Notes: generated by a model from the letters alone, not told the origin. A stretch of 64,000 nucleotides of DNA from Chryseobacterium sp. SN22 (GCF_008329705.1 NZ_VTSX01000010.1:62001-126000); one strand, 5' to 3'. Numbered from the stretch's first letter, positions 1 through 9,023 are shown. Translations and numbers: made by a program.

Positions 1-628
1 GGATCAGGGCTCGGTGCCGTTGAAGAAGTGGCTGCGGGAATTTTCAGACGGCGGACAGCGTGGTCTGGTACAGGAAAAATGCGGACTGGTCAGCATTGAA
101 CATACAAAGGGCATGTTTGCGCTGTTTTATGACGGATCGGAAGATTTGGGATACAAAGGAATCATCCGGCATGAAGAAGCCAGCCAGGTTTCCGTTTCAT
201 CGGTTCCGAAAGGGGAAAAACCGCTGGCCTACCTGTTCTGCAACCTTGATGCCTACTCTACCTACTGCAAAGATTACCGGGAATACTGGAAGTGGGTTTC
301 GGAGCGGAACGAAGACCGCTACAACGTGAATCAAAACCACGGACAGAATTACGACAGCAAAAATATGATGCACACGATCCGCCTGCTGCAGTCCTGCGAA
401 CAGATTTTTAAAACAGGTTCCCTGAACATCCGGGTGGACAATCGGGACGAACTGCTGGACATTAAAGCCGGAAACCGGCCGTATGAAGCCGTTATGAAAA
501 AAGCGGACGAACTGATCCGCTCGATTGAATATTATCATTCGGTTTCTGCCCTTTCCGAATTTCCGGATTTGGCAAAGACCACAAAGCTATTGGTGGAGAT
601 CCGGGAGGAACTGTATAAAAACAAATAA
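1..628 (+). CDS. RlaP/YcgL-like nucleotidyltransferase, C-terminal part
   Basis: The frame is open to the window edge; the GTG at 14 is internal, since codons DQGS precede it in frame. The roughly 208 visible residues resemble the C-terminal part of the predicted nucleotidyltransferases of the DNA polymerase beta superfamily (RlaP/YcgL, PF10127), which are linked to RNA repair. The family signature visible here is YDSKNMMHTIRLL at about residue 115, followed by GSLNIR and later NRPYEAV. The catalytic nucleotidyltransferase residues lie upstream, outside the window. The gene ends in a strong terminator shared with the convergent cold-shock gene. Family assignment is from remembered motif pattern; the exact substrate is unknown. 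Confidence 0.6.
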   Translation, partial: DQGSVPLKKWLREFSDGGQRGLVQEKCGLVSIEHTKGMFALFYDGSEDLGYKGIIRHEEASQVSVSSVPKGEKPLAYLFCNLDAYSTYCKDYREYWKWVSERNEDRYNVNQNHGQNYDSKNMMHTIRLLQSCEQIFKTGSLNIRVDNRDELLDIKAGNRPYEAVMKKADELIRSIEYYHSVSALSEFPDLAKTTKLLVEIREELYKNK

Positions 629-654
629 AGCTTCTTGCGAAGCTTTATTTTTAT
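623..654. terminator. Bidirectional intrinsic terminator
   Basis: A stem of at least 10 bp (ATAAAGCTTC with GAAGCTTTAT) closes on a TTGC loop, with a T-rich tail to the right and an A-rich flank to the left. It sits between convergent genes and overlaps the stop codon of the left one, so it can serve both. Confidence 0.85.
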
Positions 655-667
655 CTTGAGGTGTATT

Positions 668-1102
668 TTATTTTACAAGCCTGATTTCCATAGCGGAAAA
701 GCCTTTTGGTGATTTTTCCTTTTCAAAAGAAACCTTGTTTCCTTTTTTTACCTGGTCGATACAGTTGTTGTTGTGGAAGAAGATATTTTCTTTGGTTTTA
801 TCTTCGGTAATGAAGCCGTATCCTTTTTCACTCAGGAAAGTAACGATTCCTTTTTTAACGGTTTCTTCAGCTTCAATCGGAGCAGCGCCCAGCTGAATGT
901 CGTTGATATCGATTTCTTCTTTTTCATCACGATCCGGTGGGGTAGACGTCAGTTGCCCGTTCGCATCCACATACATGATCATATCGTCAAAGCTTTTGCC
1001 TTTGTCGTTGTTTTCCTTACGTTCTTCACGACGTAAAGCTTTTTCTTTTAATTTTTGCTGTTTTTTCTTGAAATTTTCTTTTTTAGAGAAAGAATCTGCC
1101 AT
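668..1102 (-). CDS. Cold-shock-domain protein with basic N-terminal extension
   Basis: This 144-aa protein ends in a cold-shock (OB-fold) domain, residues about 84-144. The nucleic-acid-binding RNP motifs are visible as GIVTFLSEKGYGFI and ENIFFH. The first 35 residues are rich in Lys, Glu and Arg (KKKQQKLKEKALRREERKE) and probably helical, and a DMIMYVDANGQL segment follows. Bacteroidota often carry such extended CSD proteins, presumed to act as RNA chaperones. About 290 bp without a gene lie upstream, which may hold a long leader as in other cold-shock genes, but I could not define a structure there. Start is the ATG at 1102. Confidence 0.85.
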   Translation of the reverse strand: MADSFSKKENFKKKQQKLKEKALRREERKENNDKGKSFDDMIMYVDANGQLTSTPPDRDEKEEIDINDIQLGAAPIEAEETVKKGIVTFLSEKGYGFITEDKTKENIFFHNNNCIDQVKKGNKVSFEKEKSPKGFSAMEIRLVK

Positions 1103-1396
1103 ATATTGTATTGAATTTTATATTACGATTTAATTTTAACGCTCATGACAAAGCTATATTGTCTGCCTGTTATTTTTCAATGCCAGGTTGTGATCGCTAC
1201 CTATTAAAGGTTTTCTGAGTGCTTTTATTCATGCGAGTGCCTTTTTGAAAGGCCGATGTGAAACGGAATTGAATAAATATTCTTAACGGTCACAGAAGTA
1301 AAGACAGAGATTTCTTTTAATAAGTAAACAAAGATACGGAAAAAAAACGTACTATGCAAGTGGTTATGGCTTCAAATCCCTGAAATTCAATTTATT

Positions 1397-1738
1397 TTAA
1401 GCTTTCAGAAAATCAAGCCATTCCTTCAGCAGATCTTTAATATCAGCCAAAGGAAATGTATAAGGTCTTTCGTCGATTCTAAAATCCGTATATTCTATAT
1501 CCAGTTCAACATGATCTAATATCATCGATTCATAAATTGACCTGTCAAGATCATCTGCATTCAGAAAGGCATTGATTTCCCATAAAAGAAATTCTGTTCC
1601 GGCACGATCCAGATAAGACAGAAACTGCAGACTGTTATTCTGGTCCACAATCCAGTCTTTGCGACGACAATTATAACCTATAATACCATCAGAACTTATC
1701 TTATAAAATTCTAAACCGTATTGTTCTCTTTTAGTCAT
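1397..1738 (-). CDS. Hypothetical protein, 113 aa
   Basis: I do not recognise this protein. It is small, acidic and rich in aromatic residues, with no signal peptide or membrane segment. It begins MTKREQYGLEFYKIS and ends in an amphipathic stretch, DIKDLLKEWLDFLKA. It stands alone between the cold-shock gene and pnp, in AT-rich surroundings. Size, acidity and isolation would fit an orphan immunity protein, but nothing in the sequence proves that. Confidence 0.55.
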   Translation of the reverse strand: MTKREQYGLEFYKISSDGIIGYNCRRKDWIVDQNNSLQFLSYLDRAGTEFLLWEINAFLNADDLDRSIYESMILDHVELDIEYTDFRIDERPYTFPLADIKDLLKEWLDFLKA

Positions 1739-1930
1739 ATTTTTGATTTTCAGTATATAAATAAAATATATATTTTGAAATACAGATGATATTTTTATAA
1801 AAGTTCAAACAAAGCAGAGAGATTTATGTGATTCGGCACACTATATAATTTACGCAATAATCAATGTGTTCTGCCAATTTCTATCATAAAAAGATGGGCA
1901 ATGTAATTTTTAATTCACTTATTATACATC

Positions 1931-1956
1931 AAAAAAACCACCGGAGTTCCGATGGT
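1931..1956 (-). terminator. Terminator of pnp
   Basis: On the minus strand ACCATCGG pairs with CCGGTGGT (one G-U) around an AACT loop and is followed by seven T. It lies 27 bp past the pnp stop codon. Confidence 0.8.
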
Positions 1957-1982
1957 TAATATTATAATTGATAACAAATATC

Positions 1983-4349
1983 TTATTCTTCAGAAGAAGG
2001 ATTCTGATCTCCTGCCGGCTGATCACCTTCAGGTCTTCTTTCTCTCTCCTGTCTTCTCTCTCCGTCATTTCTCCGGTCTCCGTCATGTCTTCTCTCGCCA
2101 TCATGCCTTCTTTCACGGTCTCCTTCAGATCTTCTTTGTCCTTCAGGTCTTCTCTGGCCTTCAGGTCGGTTCGGTCTGTCGGAACGCTCAGGTCGGTCAG
2201 AACGTTCAGGTCTTCCCTGCCCTTCTGCCCTAGGAGGTCTCGGCAACAATACTTTTCTGGAAAGCTTCATCTTTTTACGGTCGTCGTAGCCCATGAACTT
2301 CACTTCCACTTCATCACCTTCCTTGTAAGGAACCGTATCCAGACGCGACCATTCGATCTCGGAAATGTGAAGGAGTCCTTCGGTACCTTTTGCAATCGCT
2401 ACGAAAGCGCCGAAGTCCATTACTTTCACTACTTTACCGTTGTATACTTCCCCGACTACCGGTACGAAAGTAATCTCGTTGATTTTCGCGATCGCCTCGT
2501 TGATCTTCTCTCTGCTAACCCCGGAAATTTCGATTCTTCCGATTTCGCCGATTTCTTCAATGGCAATAACGGTATCGGTATCCTTCTGCATCTGCTGAAT
2601 GATTTTTCCTCCAGGTCCGATTACGGCACCGATGAAATCTTTAGGGATTTCCATCATCACCATTTTCGGAGCATGCGGTTTCACATCGGTTCTCGGCTCA
2701 GCAATCGTTTCCGTGATTTTGTTTAAGATATGAAGTCTGCCGTCTTTAGCCTGTAAAAGGGCTTTCTCCATGATATCCATGGAAAGACCCTGGATTTTGA
2801 TATCCATCTGGCAAGCGGTGATTCCGTCTGCCGTTCCGGTTACTTTAAAGTCCATATCTCCTAAGTGGTCTTCATCCCCTAAGATATCGGACAATACGGT
2901 AAAGTTTCCTGTTTTCGTATCGGTTACCAATCCCATTGCGATTCCGGAAACCGGTTTTGCAATCTGGATACCGGCATCCATCAGCGCAAGTGTTCCTGCA
3001 CAAACGGTAGCCATCGAAGACGACCCGTTGGATTCAAGGATATCGGAAACGATTCTGATGGTGTATGGATTCTCTTCCGGGATCATGTTGGCCAAAGCTC
3101 TCTGAGCCAGGTTCCCGTGTCCTACTTCCCTTCTTGAAGTTCCTCTAAGAGGTCTTGCTTCACCGGTGGAGAACGGAGGGAAGTTATAATGTAAGAAGAA
3201 TCTTTCGTCGTAATTTACCATAACGCTGTCTACCATGTTGGCATCTTTAACGGAGCCTAACGTAACGGCTGTTAGAGACTGGGTTTCCCCTCTGGTGAAG
3301 ATCGCGGAACCGTGGGCGCCCGGCAAATAATCGATTTCGCTCCAGATCGGCCTGATGGTTTCAGGATCACGACCGTCCAGACGGATCTTATCGTTCAGGA
3401 TCATGTTACGCATCGCTTCTTTTTCCACATCGTGGTAATAGATTTTGGCGAAAGGCGTTACTCTTTCCAGTTCTTCTGCATCTTCTACGTACTGCGCCAG
3501 GAATTCAGCCAGTACCGCTTTGAACTTTTCGCCTCGCTCTTCTTTTCCGGAAGGGGTTCTGGCTACTTCGTACACTTTATCGTAAGTTTCTTTCCACACT
3601 TTCTCACGGATGGCTTCATCGTGGTTTTCGTGGTTGTATTCTCTTTTCGGGAACGATTTTCCTACTTTTTCAGCCAGTCTCTCCTGTGCTTCCACCTGCT
3701 TCTTGATTTCGGCGTGAGCAAAAGTAATGGCTTCCAGCATTTCCTGCTCGGAGATTTCTTTCATCTCGCCTTCCACCATTACGATGGAATCTTTGGTTGC
3801 TCCTACCATGATATCCAGGTCGGAATCCTTAAGATCCGCATAGTTCGGGTTGATGGAAAGTTCACCGTTGATTCTTACTACCCTTACTTCAGACATCGGT
3901 CCGTTGAAAGGAATATCGGTAATGGCAATCGCTGAAGATGCCGCAAGACCGGCAAGGTCATCAGGAATCGACTGTCCGTCGTAAGAGATCAGGGAAATCA
4001 TCACCTGAACTTCCGCGTGGAAATCTTCCGGGAACAAAGGTCTTAATACCCGGTCTACCAAACGCATCGTCAGGATCTCCTGATCGGAAGGACGTGCTTC
4101 TCTTCTGAAAAAGTTTCCGGGGATCTTACCGCCGGCATAAAACTTCTCTCTGTAATCTACCGTTAAAGGTAAAAAATCCACTCCCGGATTTGCTTCTTTA
4201 TTGGCTACAACCGTTGCTAAAAGCATGGTCCCGCCCATTTTTACGACAACAGATCCGTCAGCCTGCTTGGCCAGCTTCCCTGTTTCAATGGTGATTTCTC
4301 TGCCGTCTGCAAGAGTAATCAGCTCTGTAATTGCTTGAGGTACACTCAT
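1983..4349 (-). CDS. pnp: Polyribonucleotide nucleotidyltransferase (PNPase)
   Basis: PNPase degrades RNA 3' to 5' by phosphorolysis and is the core exonuclease of mRNA turnover. The order of domains is complete: first RNase PH domain, helical linker, second RNase PH domain ([14 protein letters not shown]), KH domain ([16 protein letters not shown]), and S1 domain ([18 protein letters not shown]). The last 75 or so residues form a low-complexity tail of Arg, Glu, Asp, Gly and Pro with repeats such as RRPEGQ and ERRHDG. I chose the ATG at 4349 ([10 protein letters not shown]) over the in-frame ATG at 4382, because homologues start there and a TAAATTTG -7 element lies at 4417-4424. The product is then 788 aa. 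rpsO lies upstream on the same strand but has its own terminator. Confidence 0.97.
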   Translation of the reverse strand: MSVPQAITELITLADGREITIETGKLAKQADGSVVVKMGGTMLLATVVANKEANPGVDFLPLTVDYREKFYAGGKIPGNFFRREARPSDQEILTMRLVDRVLRPLFPEDFHAEVQVMISLISYDGQSIPDDLAGLAASSAIAITDIPFNGPMSEVRVVRINGELSINPNYADLKDSDLDIMVGATKDSIVMVEGEMKEISEQEMLEAITFAHAEIKKQVEAQERLAEKVGKSFPKREYNHENHDEAIREKVWKETYDKVYEVARTPSGKEERGEKFKAVLAEFLAQYVEDAEELERVTPFAKIYYHDVEKEAMRNMILNDKIRLDGRDPETIRPIWSEIDYLPGAHGSAIFTRGETQSLTAVTLGSVKDANMVDSVMVNYDERFFLHYNFPPFSTGEARPLRGTSRREVGHGNLAQRALANMIPEENPYTIRIVSDILESNGSSSMATVCAGTLALMDAGIQIAKPVSGIAMGLVTDTKTGNFTVLSDILGDEDHLGDMDFKVTGTADGITACQMDIKIQGLSMDIMEKALLQAKDGRLHILNKITETIAEPRTDVKPHAPKMVMMEIPKDFIGAVIGPGGKIIQQMQKDTDTVIAIEEIGEIGRIEISGVSREKINEAIAKINEITFVPVVGEVYNGKVVKVMDFGAFVAIAKGTEGLLHISEIEWSRLDTVPYKEGDEVEVKFMGYDDRKKMKLSRKVLLPRPPRAEGQGRPERSDRPERSDRPNRPEGQRRPEGQRRSEGDRERRHDGERRHDGDRRNDGERRQERERRPEGDQPAGDQNPSSEE

Positions 4350-4416
4350 AAATTGTTTTGTGTTGCGCTCCGTATTGAGCACTTTTAATGATTATATTTC
4401 GTCTAAAATTCAGCTG

Positions 4417-4424
4417 CAAATTTA
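4417..4424 (-). promoter_or_regulatory. -7 element of the pnp promoter
   Basis: The minus strand reads TAAATTTG, a match to the Bacteroidota -7 consensus TAnnTTTG, 68 bp before the chosen pnp start. No clear -33 TTTG is seen at the usual distance. Confidence 0.45.
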
Positions 4425-4627
4425 CTGTAATTATTTGGAAAAAGCACGTCTTGTCTTTAAAATCGATAAAAGACGGCCGGAATATCTGATAATTGCATCA
4501 GATCTCTGAGTACTGAAATTACATTCAGTATCAAAGATTTAAAATTGATTACTCTAAAAATAAAATTAAAAAACCAATCTTCTTTTTCAGGTTACCTTAT
4601 CTAAGTTTAAAGCAAAGGACCATAAAA

Positions 4628-4653
4628 AAAGCAACCTCTTTTGAAGTTGCTTT
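4628..4653 (-). terminator. Terminator of rpsO
   Basis: AAAGCAACTTC pairs with GAGGTTGCTTT (one G-U) around an AAAA loop on the minus strand, followed by a T run. It starts 19 bp after the rpsO stop. Confidence 0.85.
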
Positions 4654-4672
4654 ATTTTTAAATCTATACCGA

Positions 4673-4942
4673 TTATTTTCTTAAACCTAGTTCAGCGATG
4701 ATCGCTCTGTATCTTGTAATATCTTTTTTCTTAAGATAATCCAAAAGGCTTTTTCTTTTACCTACCAGTTTCACCAATGATCTTTCAGTATTGAAGTCAT
4801 GACGGTTAGCCTTCAAGTGCTGGGATAAGTGGTTGATTCTGAAAGTAAATAAAGCTACCTGTCCTTCAGCGCTTCCTGTGTCCTGTGCAGATTTTCCGTG
4901 TTTTGCGAAAATTTCTGCTTTTTTTTCTGTTGTTAAGTACAT
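4673..4942 (-). CDS. rpsO: 30S ribosomal protein S15
   Basis: The 89-aa protein is the full length of bacterial S15, which binds 16S rRNA and helps assemble the platform of the small subunit. Family landmarks are DTGSAEGQVALFT at 21-33, INHLSQHLKANRHDFNTERS and VGKRKSLLDYLKKKDI. The pairing rpsO-pnp is widespread in bacteria; here each gene has its own terminator. A good TTG-N20-TACTTTTG promoter lies upstream. Confidence 0.98.
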   Translation of the reverse strand: MYLTTEKKAEIFAKHGKSAQDTGSAEGQVALFTFRINHLSQHLKANRHDFNTERSLVKLVGKRKSLLDYLKKKDITRYRAIIAELGLRK

Positions 4943-4977
4943 TCCAATATTGTTTAATGATTATTATGTAACGGCTG

Positions 4978-5008
4978 CAAAAGTACGGTTTATTTTTGAA
5001 TCTGCCAA
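4978..5008 (-). promoter_or_regulatory. Promoter of rpsO
   Basis: On the minus strand TTG is followed after 20 bp by TACTTTTG, close to the Bacteroidota consensus TTTG-N19-21-TAnnTTTG. The predicted RNA start falls about 30 nt before the rpsO ATG. Confidence 0.65.
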
Positions 5009-5114
5009 CATTATCGATTCCATTTATCGCCATTCATAGAGAAAAATGTTAAAAATTTCTTAAAAAAATGATGAAATGCTGAGAAAAGGCAGTAATTTTG
5101 CATGGTAATTAGTG

Positions 5115-5666
5115 ATGGGAAAAAAACTAACTTTTATTCTATGTACCGGGCTTCTTTTCGGAGGTGTTTTCATACTGAGAGCACAAAAATCTGCTGCCGA
5201 AAAAATTAATAAAGTCCTGTATTTCAATCCTCAGGTGGAACCGGATCTCGAAGAAATCAAAGAACCTACCAATACGGCCTTCTTCAGCGCCGTGTCCGAT
5301 AATTTAAGCGAGAGAAAGAACAGAATGCTGAAAACGGAAACCCAAATTTCTTTCGACAGCATCGATCAGAAGACCATTGCCGATTACTGCATAAACAACG
5401 ATGCCGATTTCGCTATTGTTCCCAAAGTAAAATATTTTAAGGTCGGGCTTGGAAAATATGTATTCTCCAACCAGGTGGTGGTCAGCATGAAGCTTTTTGA
5501 TGCCCAGGGAAACCTGCTCACTGAAACCGATTATGATACCTATAAAAAGAATATGCGTTTGCTGGGTTCCACGACAAACTCCGTGAAGATCGGTACCAAT
5601 GGTGCCATCAAAGGAATTTTAAAGCAGTTCAGAAAAAGCAGGCATGCCGACGGCACCGGATTTTAA
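5115..5666 (+). CDS. Secreted protein of unknown function
   Basis: This 183-aa protein has a signal peptide (MGKKLTFILCTGLLFGGVF, cleavage probably near FILRAQ). The mature part reads as an alpha/beta domain with NDADFAIVPKVKYFKVGLGKYVFSNQ and AQGNLLTETDYDT, a pattern often seen in periplasmic proteins of Flavobacteriia. I cannot name a family. I chose the ATG at 5115 instead of the GTG three bases upstream. A TAATTTTG -7 element lies at 5093-5100, which gives a very short leader of about 8 nt. Confidence 0.75.
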   Translation: MGKKLTFILCTGLLFGGVFILRAQKSAAEKINKVLYFNPQVEPDLEEIKEPTNTAFFSAVSDNLSERKNRMLKTETQISFDSIDQKTIADYCINNDADFAIVPKVKYFKVGLGKYVFSNQVVVSMKLFDAQGNLLTETDYDTYKKNMRLLGSTTNSVKIGTNGAIKGILKQFRKSRHADGTGF

Positions 5667-5881
5667 AATCGACGGCTGCTTTTCATTTTGCAGGATAAAA
5701 TTGATCCCGGCAAATCCTTTCTCAATCTTACGTTTTCATTCCCATATCATCCTTTATAAAATAAAGCTATGCACCTCATTGAATTTCACTGATTTAAATT
5801 CATAATATGGTGAATAATTTAAAATATTTTAGTAATTTCGGGATAACAATTCATTCAAACTATCTCAATAGAAATTTCTTT

Positions 5882-5911
5882 AGCACCTGTATCCGTACGG
5901 GTGCTTTTTTT
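5882..5911 (+). terminator. Strong terminator upstream of the peptide genes
   Basis: AGCACCTGTA pairs with TACGGGTGCT (one G-U) around a TCCG tetraloop, followed by seven T. It is 215 bp past the stop of the secreted protein gene, too far for an ordinary terminator of that gene, so it may end a short noncoding transcript or a long 3' UTR. Confidence 0.8.
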
Positions 5912-6037
5912 ATTTAAAACTTAATACCGCTACCGGATATAAATCAAAATCAAATCGTTACCGATAAATATTTTTCATTTCATGGTGATTAATTAAAAAA
6001 GTTCATGTATATTTAATCACATCAAAATCCATTTCAT

Positions 6038-6187
6038 ATGAAAAATACCAATCTAAAAAAGCTTACCCGTAAAGAACAGGGAAAAATCAACGGAGGAGCA
6101 TTGAAGAGATGCCAGGACCATTATGAATGCCCGGGCGGTTCCTGCTGCCAGAATGTATGTGTCCTTTATAATTGCCCTGAAGTATAA
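6038..6187 (+). CDS. Bacteriocin-like Cys-rich peptide 1
   Basis: A 49-aa peptide too short for ordinary gene finders. The N-terminus MKNTNLKKLTRKEQGKINGG is the leader typical of Chryseobacterium 'bacteriocin-like' peptides, with a Gly-Gly that suggests cleavage by a C39-type peptidase exporter. The 29-residue core after GG has five cysteines in the pattern C-x5-C-x4-CC-x3-C plus a sixth near the end (YNCPEV), which fits a disulfide-bonded or modified product. The second peptide follows 24 bp downstream. No C39 transporter or modification enzyme is visible nearby, so export must be encoded elsewhere. The function is not known. Confidence 0.8.
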   Translation: MKNTNLKKLTRKEQGKINGGALKRCQDHYECPGGSCCQNVCVLYNCPEV

Positions 6188-6211
6188 TTTATCATTTCAA
6201 AATTTGCCGCT

Positions 6212-6355
6212 ATGAAAAATCTAAAGAAACTTACAAGAAAAGAACAGGAAAAAATAAACGGTGCAGGCCTGGCGAGATGTACCAGCAACAGCCAATGCTT
6301 CGGCGGATGGTGCTGCAACAGGATGTGCGTGCCTTATGCCTGCATTGAAGAATAA
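6212..6355 (+). CDS. Bacteriocin-like Cys-rich peptide 2
   Basis: A 47-aa paralogue of the preceding peptide. Leader MKNLKKLTRKEQEKINGAG is nearly identical, but the cleavage site is Gly-Ala-Gly instead of Gly-Gly. The core keeps the Cys pattern (RC-x6-C-x4-WCC-x3-C-x4-C) and ends PYACIEE where copy 1 ends LYNCPEV. Leader residues are conserved while core residues between cysteines differ, which is what one expects of a precursor family under diversifying use. The pair is followed by a strong terminator, so it is probably a two-gene transcript. Confidence 0.8.
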   Translation: MKNLKKLTRKEQEKINGAGLARCTSNSQCFGGWCCNRMCVPYACIEE

Positions 6356-6381
6356 GTTTTATCATCGATCTAAATTTCACA

Positions 6382-6408
6382 AGCATCCGGTTTCCGGGTG
6401 CTTTTTTT
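6382..6408 (+). terminator. Terminator of the peptide pair
   Basis: AGCATCCGG pairs with CCGGGTGCT (one G-U) around TTT, followed by a T run. It lies 26 bp past the stop of peptide 2. Confidence 0.85.
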
Positions 6409-6511
6409 GTCTGCAGCTGAAAAAAGTTTAATTAATCCTTAAATTTTCCACTTCACTCCTCAATTTTAAAAAATTGAATTATTTTTGTAGTACCCTAAAA
6501 AAAATCACGTT

Positions 6512-7834
6512 TTGAATTCTAAAGACGAACTTATATTCAACCCTGAAGATATTGCCGAAACCCTCAGTGAACTCCATGCTGATGAAAGGCTTCTGGCATT
6601 CCTGAAAGTTCCGAAAGAATACAAAGCGGAAGTTTTCTCCCACCTGAATCCCGATTTCCAGGAAGAGACTATCAGAAGCATCGGCAGCGACGAAGTTTCC
6701 GAAATCCTGAATGCCATGACTCCGGATGACCGGACGGCCCTGTTCGAGGATTTTCCGGATGAGCTGATCAAATATTCCATCAACCACCTGAATCCGCAGG
6801 AACGGCGAATTGCCTTAAAGCTGTTGGGTTACGATTCCGATTCCATTGCCCGTCTGATGACGCCGTATTATATCCAGATCCGTAAGGAGTGGACCATCAA
6901 ACGATGCCTGGAGCAGATCAAGAAAGTGGGCAGCAAGGTGGAAACGATGAATTACCTGTATGTAGTTGACGAAAGAAACCGCCTGATCGATGATATTGCC
7001 TTGGGAAGCCTGCTGCTGGCAGAAGAAGATACAATGGTGGCGGAAATTACCGATAACCATTTCGTAGCGATTACCACAACTACCTCAAAGGAAGATGCCG
7101 TACAGTATTTTGAAAAGTATGACCGTGCCGCCCTTCCGATCATCACCGAGGCCGGCGTTCTGGTGGGCATCGTAACGATCGACGACATCCTGGATCAGAT
7201 TGAACAGCAGAATACCGAGGATATCCAGAAATTCGGGGGATTGGAAGCCCTTGATCTTCCGTATACCCAGACTTCTCTTATAGAAATGGTGAAGAAAAGA
7301 GGCATGTGGCTGATCATCCTTTTCTTTTCGGAAATGCTGACCGCCTCGGCAATGGGCTATTTTGAAGATGAAATTCAGAAAGCGGTGGTGTTGGCCCTGT
7401 TTGTTCCGCTGATTATTTCCAGCGGCGGAAATTCAGGCTCCCAGGCGGCAACCCTTATCATCAGGGCGATGGCCCTGCAGGAGATCGGACTGAAAGACTG
7501 GTGGTATGTGATGCGGAAAGAAATTTTCACCGGACTGCTGCTCGGCGGAATCCTGGGGATTATCGGTTTCCTGAGAATCATGGTCTGGCATAAGACCGGT
7601 TTTTTCAATTACGGAATGCACTGGGCCTATGTAGGGCTGAGTGTCGGGGTTTCCCTGGTGATGATCGTACTTTGGGGTACCCTTTCCGGTTCCATGGTTC
7701 CTTTTATCCTTAAAAAACTGAAGCTTGACCCGGCCACTTCCTCTGCCCCTTTTGTGGCTACTTTGGTGGATGTTACCGGACTGATTATCTATTTTTCCGT
7801 AGCCGGACTTTTCTTAACGGGCAAACTTTTGTAA
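6512..7834 (+). CDS. mgtE: Magnesium transporter MgtE
   Basis: MgtE is a Mg2+-gated channel for Mg2+ uptake. The 440-aa protein shows the cytosolic N domain (1-115), paired CBS domains (about 116-235, ending [16 protein letters not shown]) and a C-terminal membrane domain from about 265 with the family signature GGNSGSQ at 305-311. The start is TTG at 6512: no ATG lies nearby and the encoded [18 protein letters not shown] matches family N-termini. A TATTTTTG -7 element at 6480-6487 puts the RNA start about 20 nt before it. No Mg2+-sensing riboswitch is evident. A BtuF-like gene follows after 25 bp. Confidence 0.95.
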   Translation: MNSKDELIFNPEDIAETLSELHADERLLAFLKVPKEYKAEVFSHLNPDFQEETIRSIGSDEVSEILNAMTPDDRTALFEDFPDELIKYSINHLNPQERRIALKLLGYDSDSIARLMTPYYIQIRKEWTIKRCLEQIKKVGSKVETMNYLYVVDERNRLIDDIALGSLLLAEEDTMVAEITDNHFVAITTTTSKEDAVQYFEKYDRAALPIITEAGVLVGIVTIDDILDQIEQQNTEDIQKFGGLEALDLPYTQTSLIEMVKKRGMWLIILFFSEMLTASAMGYFEDEIQKAVVLALFVPLIISSGGNSGSQAATLIIRAMALQEIGLKDWWYVMRKEIFTGLLLGGILGIIGFLRIMVWHKTGFFNYGMHWAYVGLSVGVSLVMIVLWGTLSGSMVPFILKKLKLDPATSSAPFVATLVDVTGLIIYFSVAGLFLTGKLL

Positions 7835-7859
7835 TTTAGGCAACCTCTAAATTGCAATT

Positions 7860-8600
7860 ATGAAAGTTGTTTCCCTTGTCCCCTCCATTACCGAGGCACT
7901 GTTTGATTTAGGCCTGACAGAACATGAAGTTGTCGGGAGGACCAAATTCTGTATCCACCCGGCCGAAAAAGTAAAGCACGTAGCGGTTATCGGCGGAACG
8001 AAAAATATAAATATCGATAAAATCAGGGCCCTTCAGCCGGACCTGATCTTGGCCAACAAGGAAGAAAACATAAAAGAACAGGTAGAAGCATTGATGGATG
8101 ATTTCAAAGTCATCGTAACGAATGTGGAAACGGTTGAAGACAATTATTACCTGCTGAAAAATCTTGGGAAACTATTGAATAAAGAAGACCTGGCGCAAGC
8201 TTTCAATCTGAAAATTTACGAAGTTTTGAACCAGGCTGCCATCGATTCCAAATTAAAAGCCGCTTATCTGATATGGAACAACCCTTACATGACGGTCGGT
8301 TCCGACACCTTCATCCATAAAATCCTGGCTGAAATCGGTTTTGAAAATCTTTTCAAAGACCGGAAGCGTTATCCTGAGATTACCACTGAAGATTTAGCCG
8401 GCGCCGATCTCATTATGTTGTCTTCCGAACCCTTCCCTTTCAAAGAAAAGCATATCGAAGAACTGAGAAAAGTTTATCCTGATAAAAAGATCATGATCGT
8501 GGACGGGGAAGCCTTTTCGTGGTACGGAACCCACATTGCCAAATGCGGGGATTATTTTAAAGAGCTGATCCATGAAGTGACTGCTAAGGTTATAAGATAA
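7860..8600 (+). CDS. BtuF-like periplasmic-binding-fold protein without signal peptide
   Basis: The 246-aa protein has the helical-backbone metal-receptor fold of vitamin B12/siderophore binding proteins (PF01497). Visible landmarks are KVVSLVPSITEALFDLG at the N-terminus, GGTKNINIDKIRALQPDLIL at about 41-60, and late GADLIMLSSEPFPF and VDGEAFSWYG. It has no signal peptide or lipobox, so it would stay in the cytosol; many Bacteroidota carry such a version, and its role is unclear. It follows mgtE by 25 bp and is probably cotranscribed. Cobalamin or metal binding is family knowledge, not shown here. Confidence 0.8.
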   Translation: MKVVSLVPSITEALFDLGLTEHEVVGRTKFCIHPAEKVKHVAVIGGTKNINIDKIRALQPDLILANKEENIKEQVEALMDDFKVIVTNVETVEDNYYLLKNLGKLLNKEDLAQAFNLKIYEVLNQAAIDSKLKAAYLIWNNPYMTVGSDTFIHKILAEIGFENLFKDRKRYPEITTEDLAGADLIMLSSEPFPFKEKHIEELRKVYPDKKIMIVDGEAFSWYGTHIAKCGDYFKELIHEVTAKVIR

Positions 8601-8681
8601 TCTTATGGATATTTAACTGTATTTTTCAAATACATTAGGGTACTATCTCTCAAAATGAAATTACTGAAATATTCTTCTAAT

Positions 8682-8728
8682 CACCGGGTTACACCCGGTG
8701 CTATTGTTGTAACGCCCTTTCAGGGCTT
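8682..8728 (+). repeat. Repeat family R1, copy 1 (double hairpin)
   Basis: A 47-nt element of two palindromes: CACCGGGT/ACCCGGTG-type stem around a short loop, then GCCCT-TTC-AGGGC, joined by CTATTGTTGTAAC. Copy 2 starts exactly 160 bp later with three mismatches. The form is like REP elements of other bacteria. Confidence 0.85.
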
Positions 8729-8841
8729 GGAAAGTTAATACGGAAATAGAGCAAACAACATAAATATGCGCAGATATCTGTGTCAATTCGTGGTTTAAAA
8801 TCCTGCGTATTTAAAGGCTTCGATAATCGGATTCCATATGA

Positions 8842-8888
8842 CACCGGGTTACACCTGGTGCTATTGTTGTGACGCCCTTGCAGGGCTT
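8842..8888 (+). repeat. Repeat family R1, copy 2
   Basis: Same 47-nt double-hairpin element as at 8682, with three substitutions; one (C to T) turns a G-C pair of the first stem into G-U, so the stem is kept. Confidence 0.85.
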
Positions 8889-8960
8889 TTAAAATTAAAC
8901 AGACAACGATTAGCAGACTGATTTTAAAGACAGGACAAACTGAGCCAAGCGATTCCCTCA

Positions 8961-8995
8961 TACGATGTTTAAATTCCTACGGGATGGACAAACAC
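8961..8995 (-). repeat. Repeat family R2, copy 1
   Basis: Minus strand reads GTGTTTGTCCATCCCGTAGG followed by AATTTAAACATCGTA. Two related copies lie at 41908-41939 and 55742-55776. The centre is a short inverted repeat (ATTCC..GGAAT in the better copies). Confidence 0.75.
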
Positions 8996-9023
8996 ATTAT
9001 TATTCACCATCCTTTTTATGATT

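Noticed and set aside
1968..2726. 252-aa plus-strand frame rich in Ser, Phe and Arg
   Set aside because: It is the antisense shadow of the repetitive pnp tail and S1/KH region.
6400..6512. M-box type Mg2+ riboswitch before mgtE
   Set aside because: The predicted RNA start leaves a leader of only about 20 nt, too short for a riboswitch.
8682..8888. The two R1 copies as a CRISPR array
   Set aside because: Only two units, the spacing is 160 bp, and the units are double hairpins; no cas genes are present.
8701..8961. 86-aa minus-strand frame
   Set aside because: It reads through both R1 elements and has the composition of noncoding repeat DNA.
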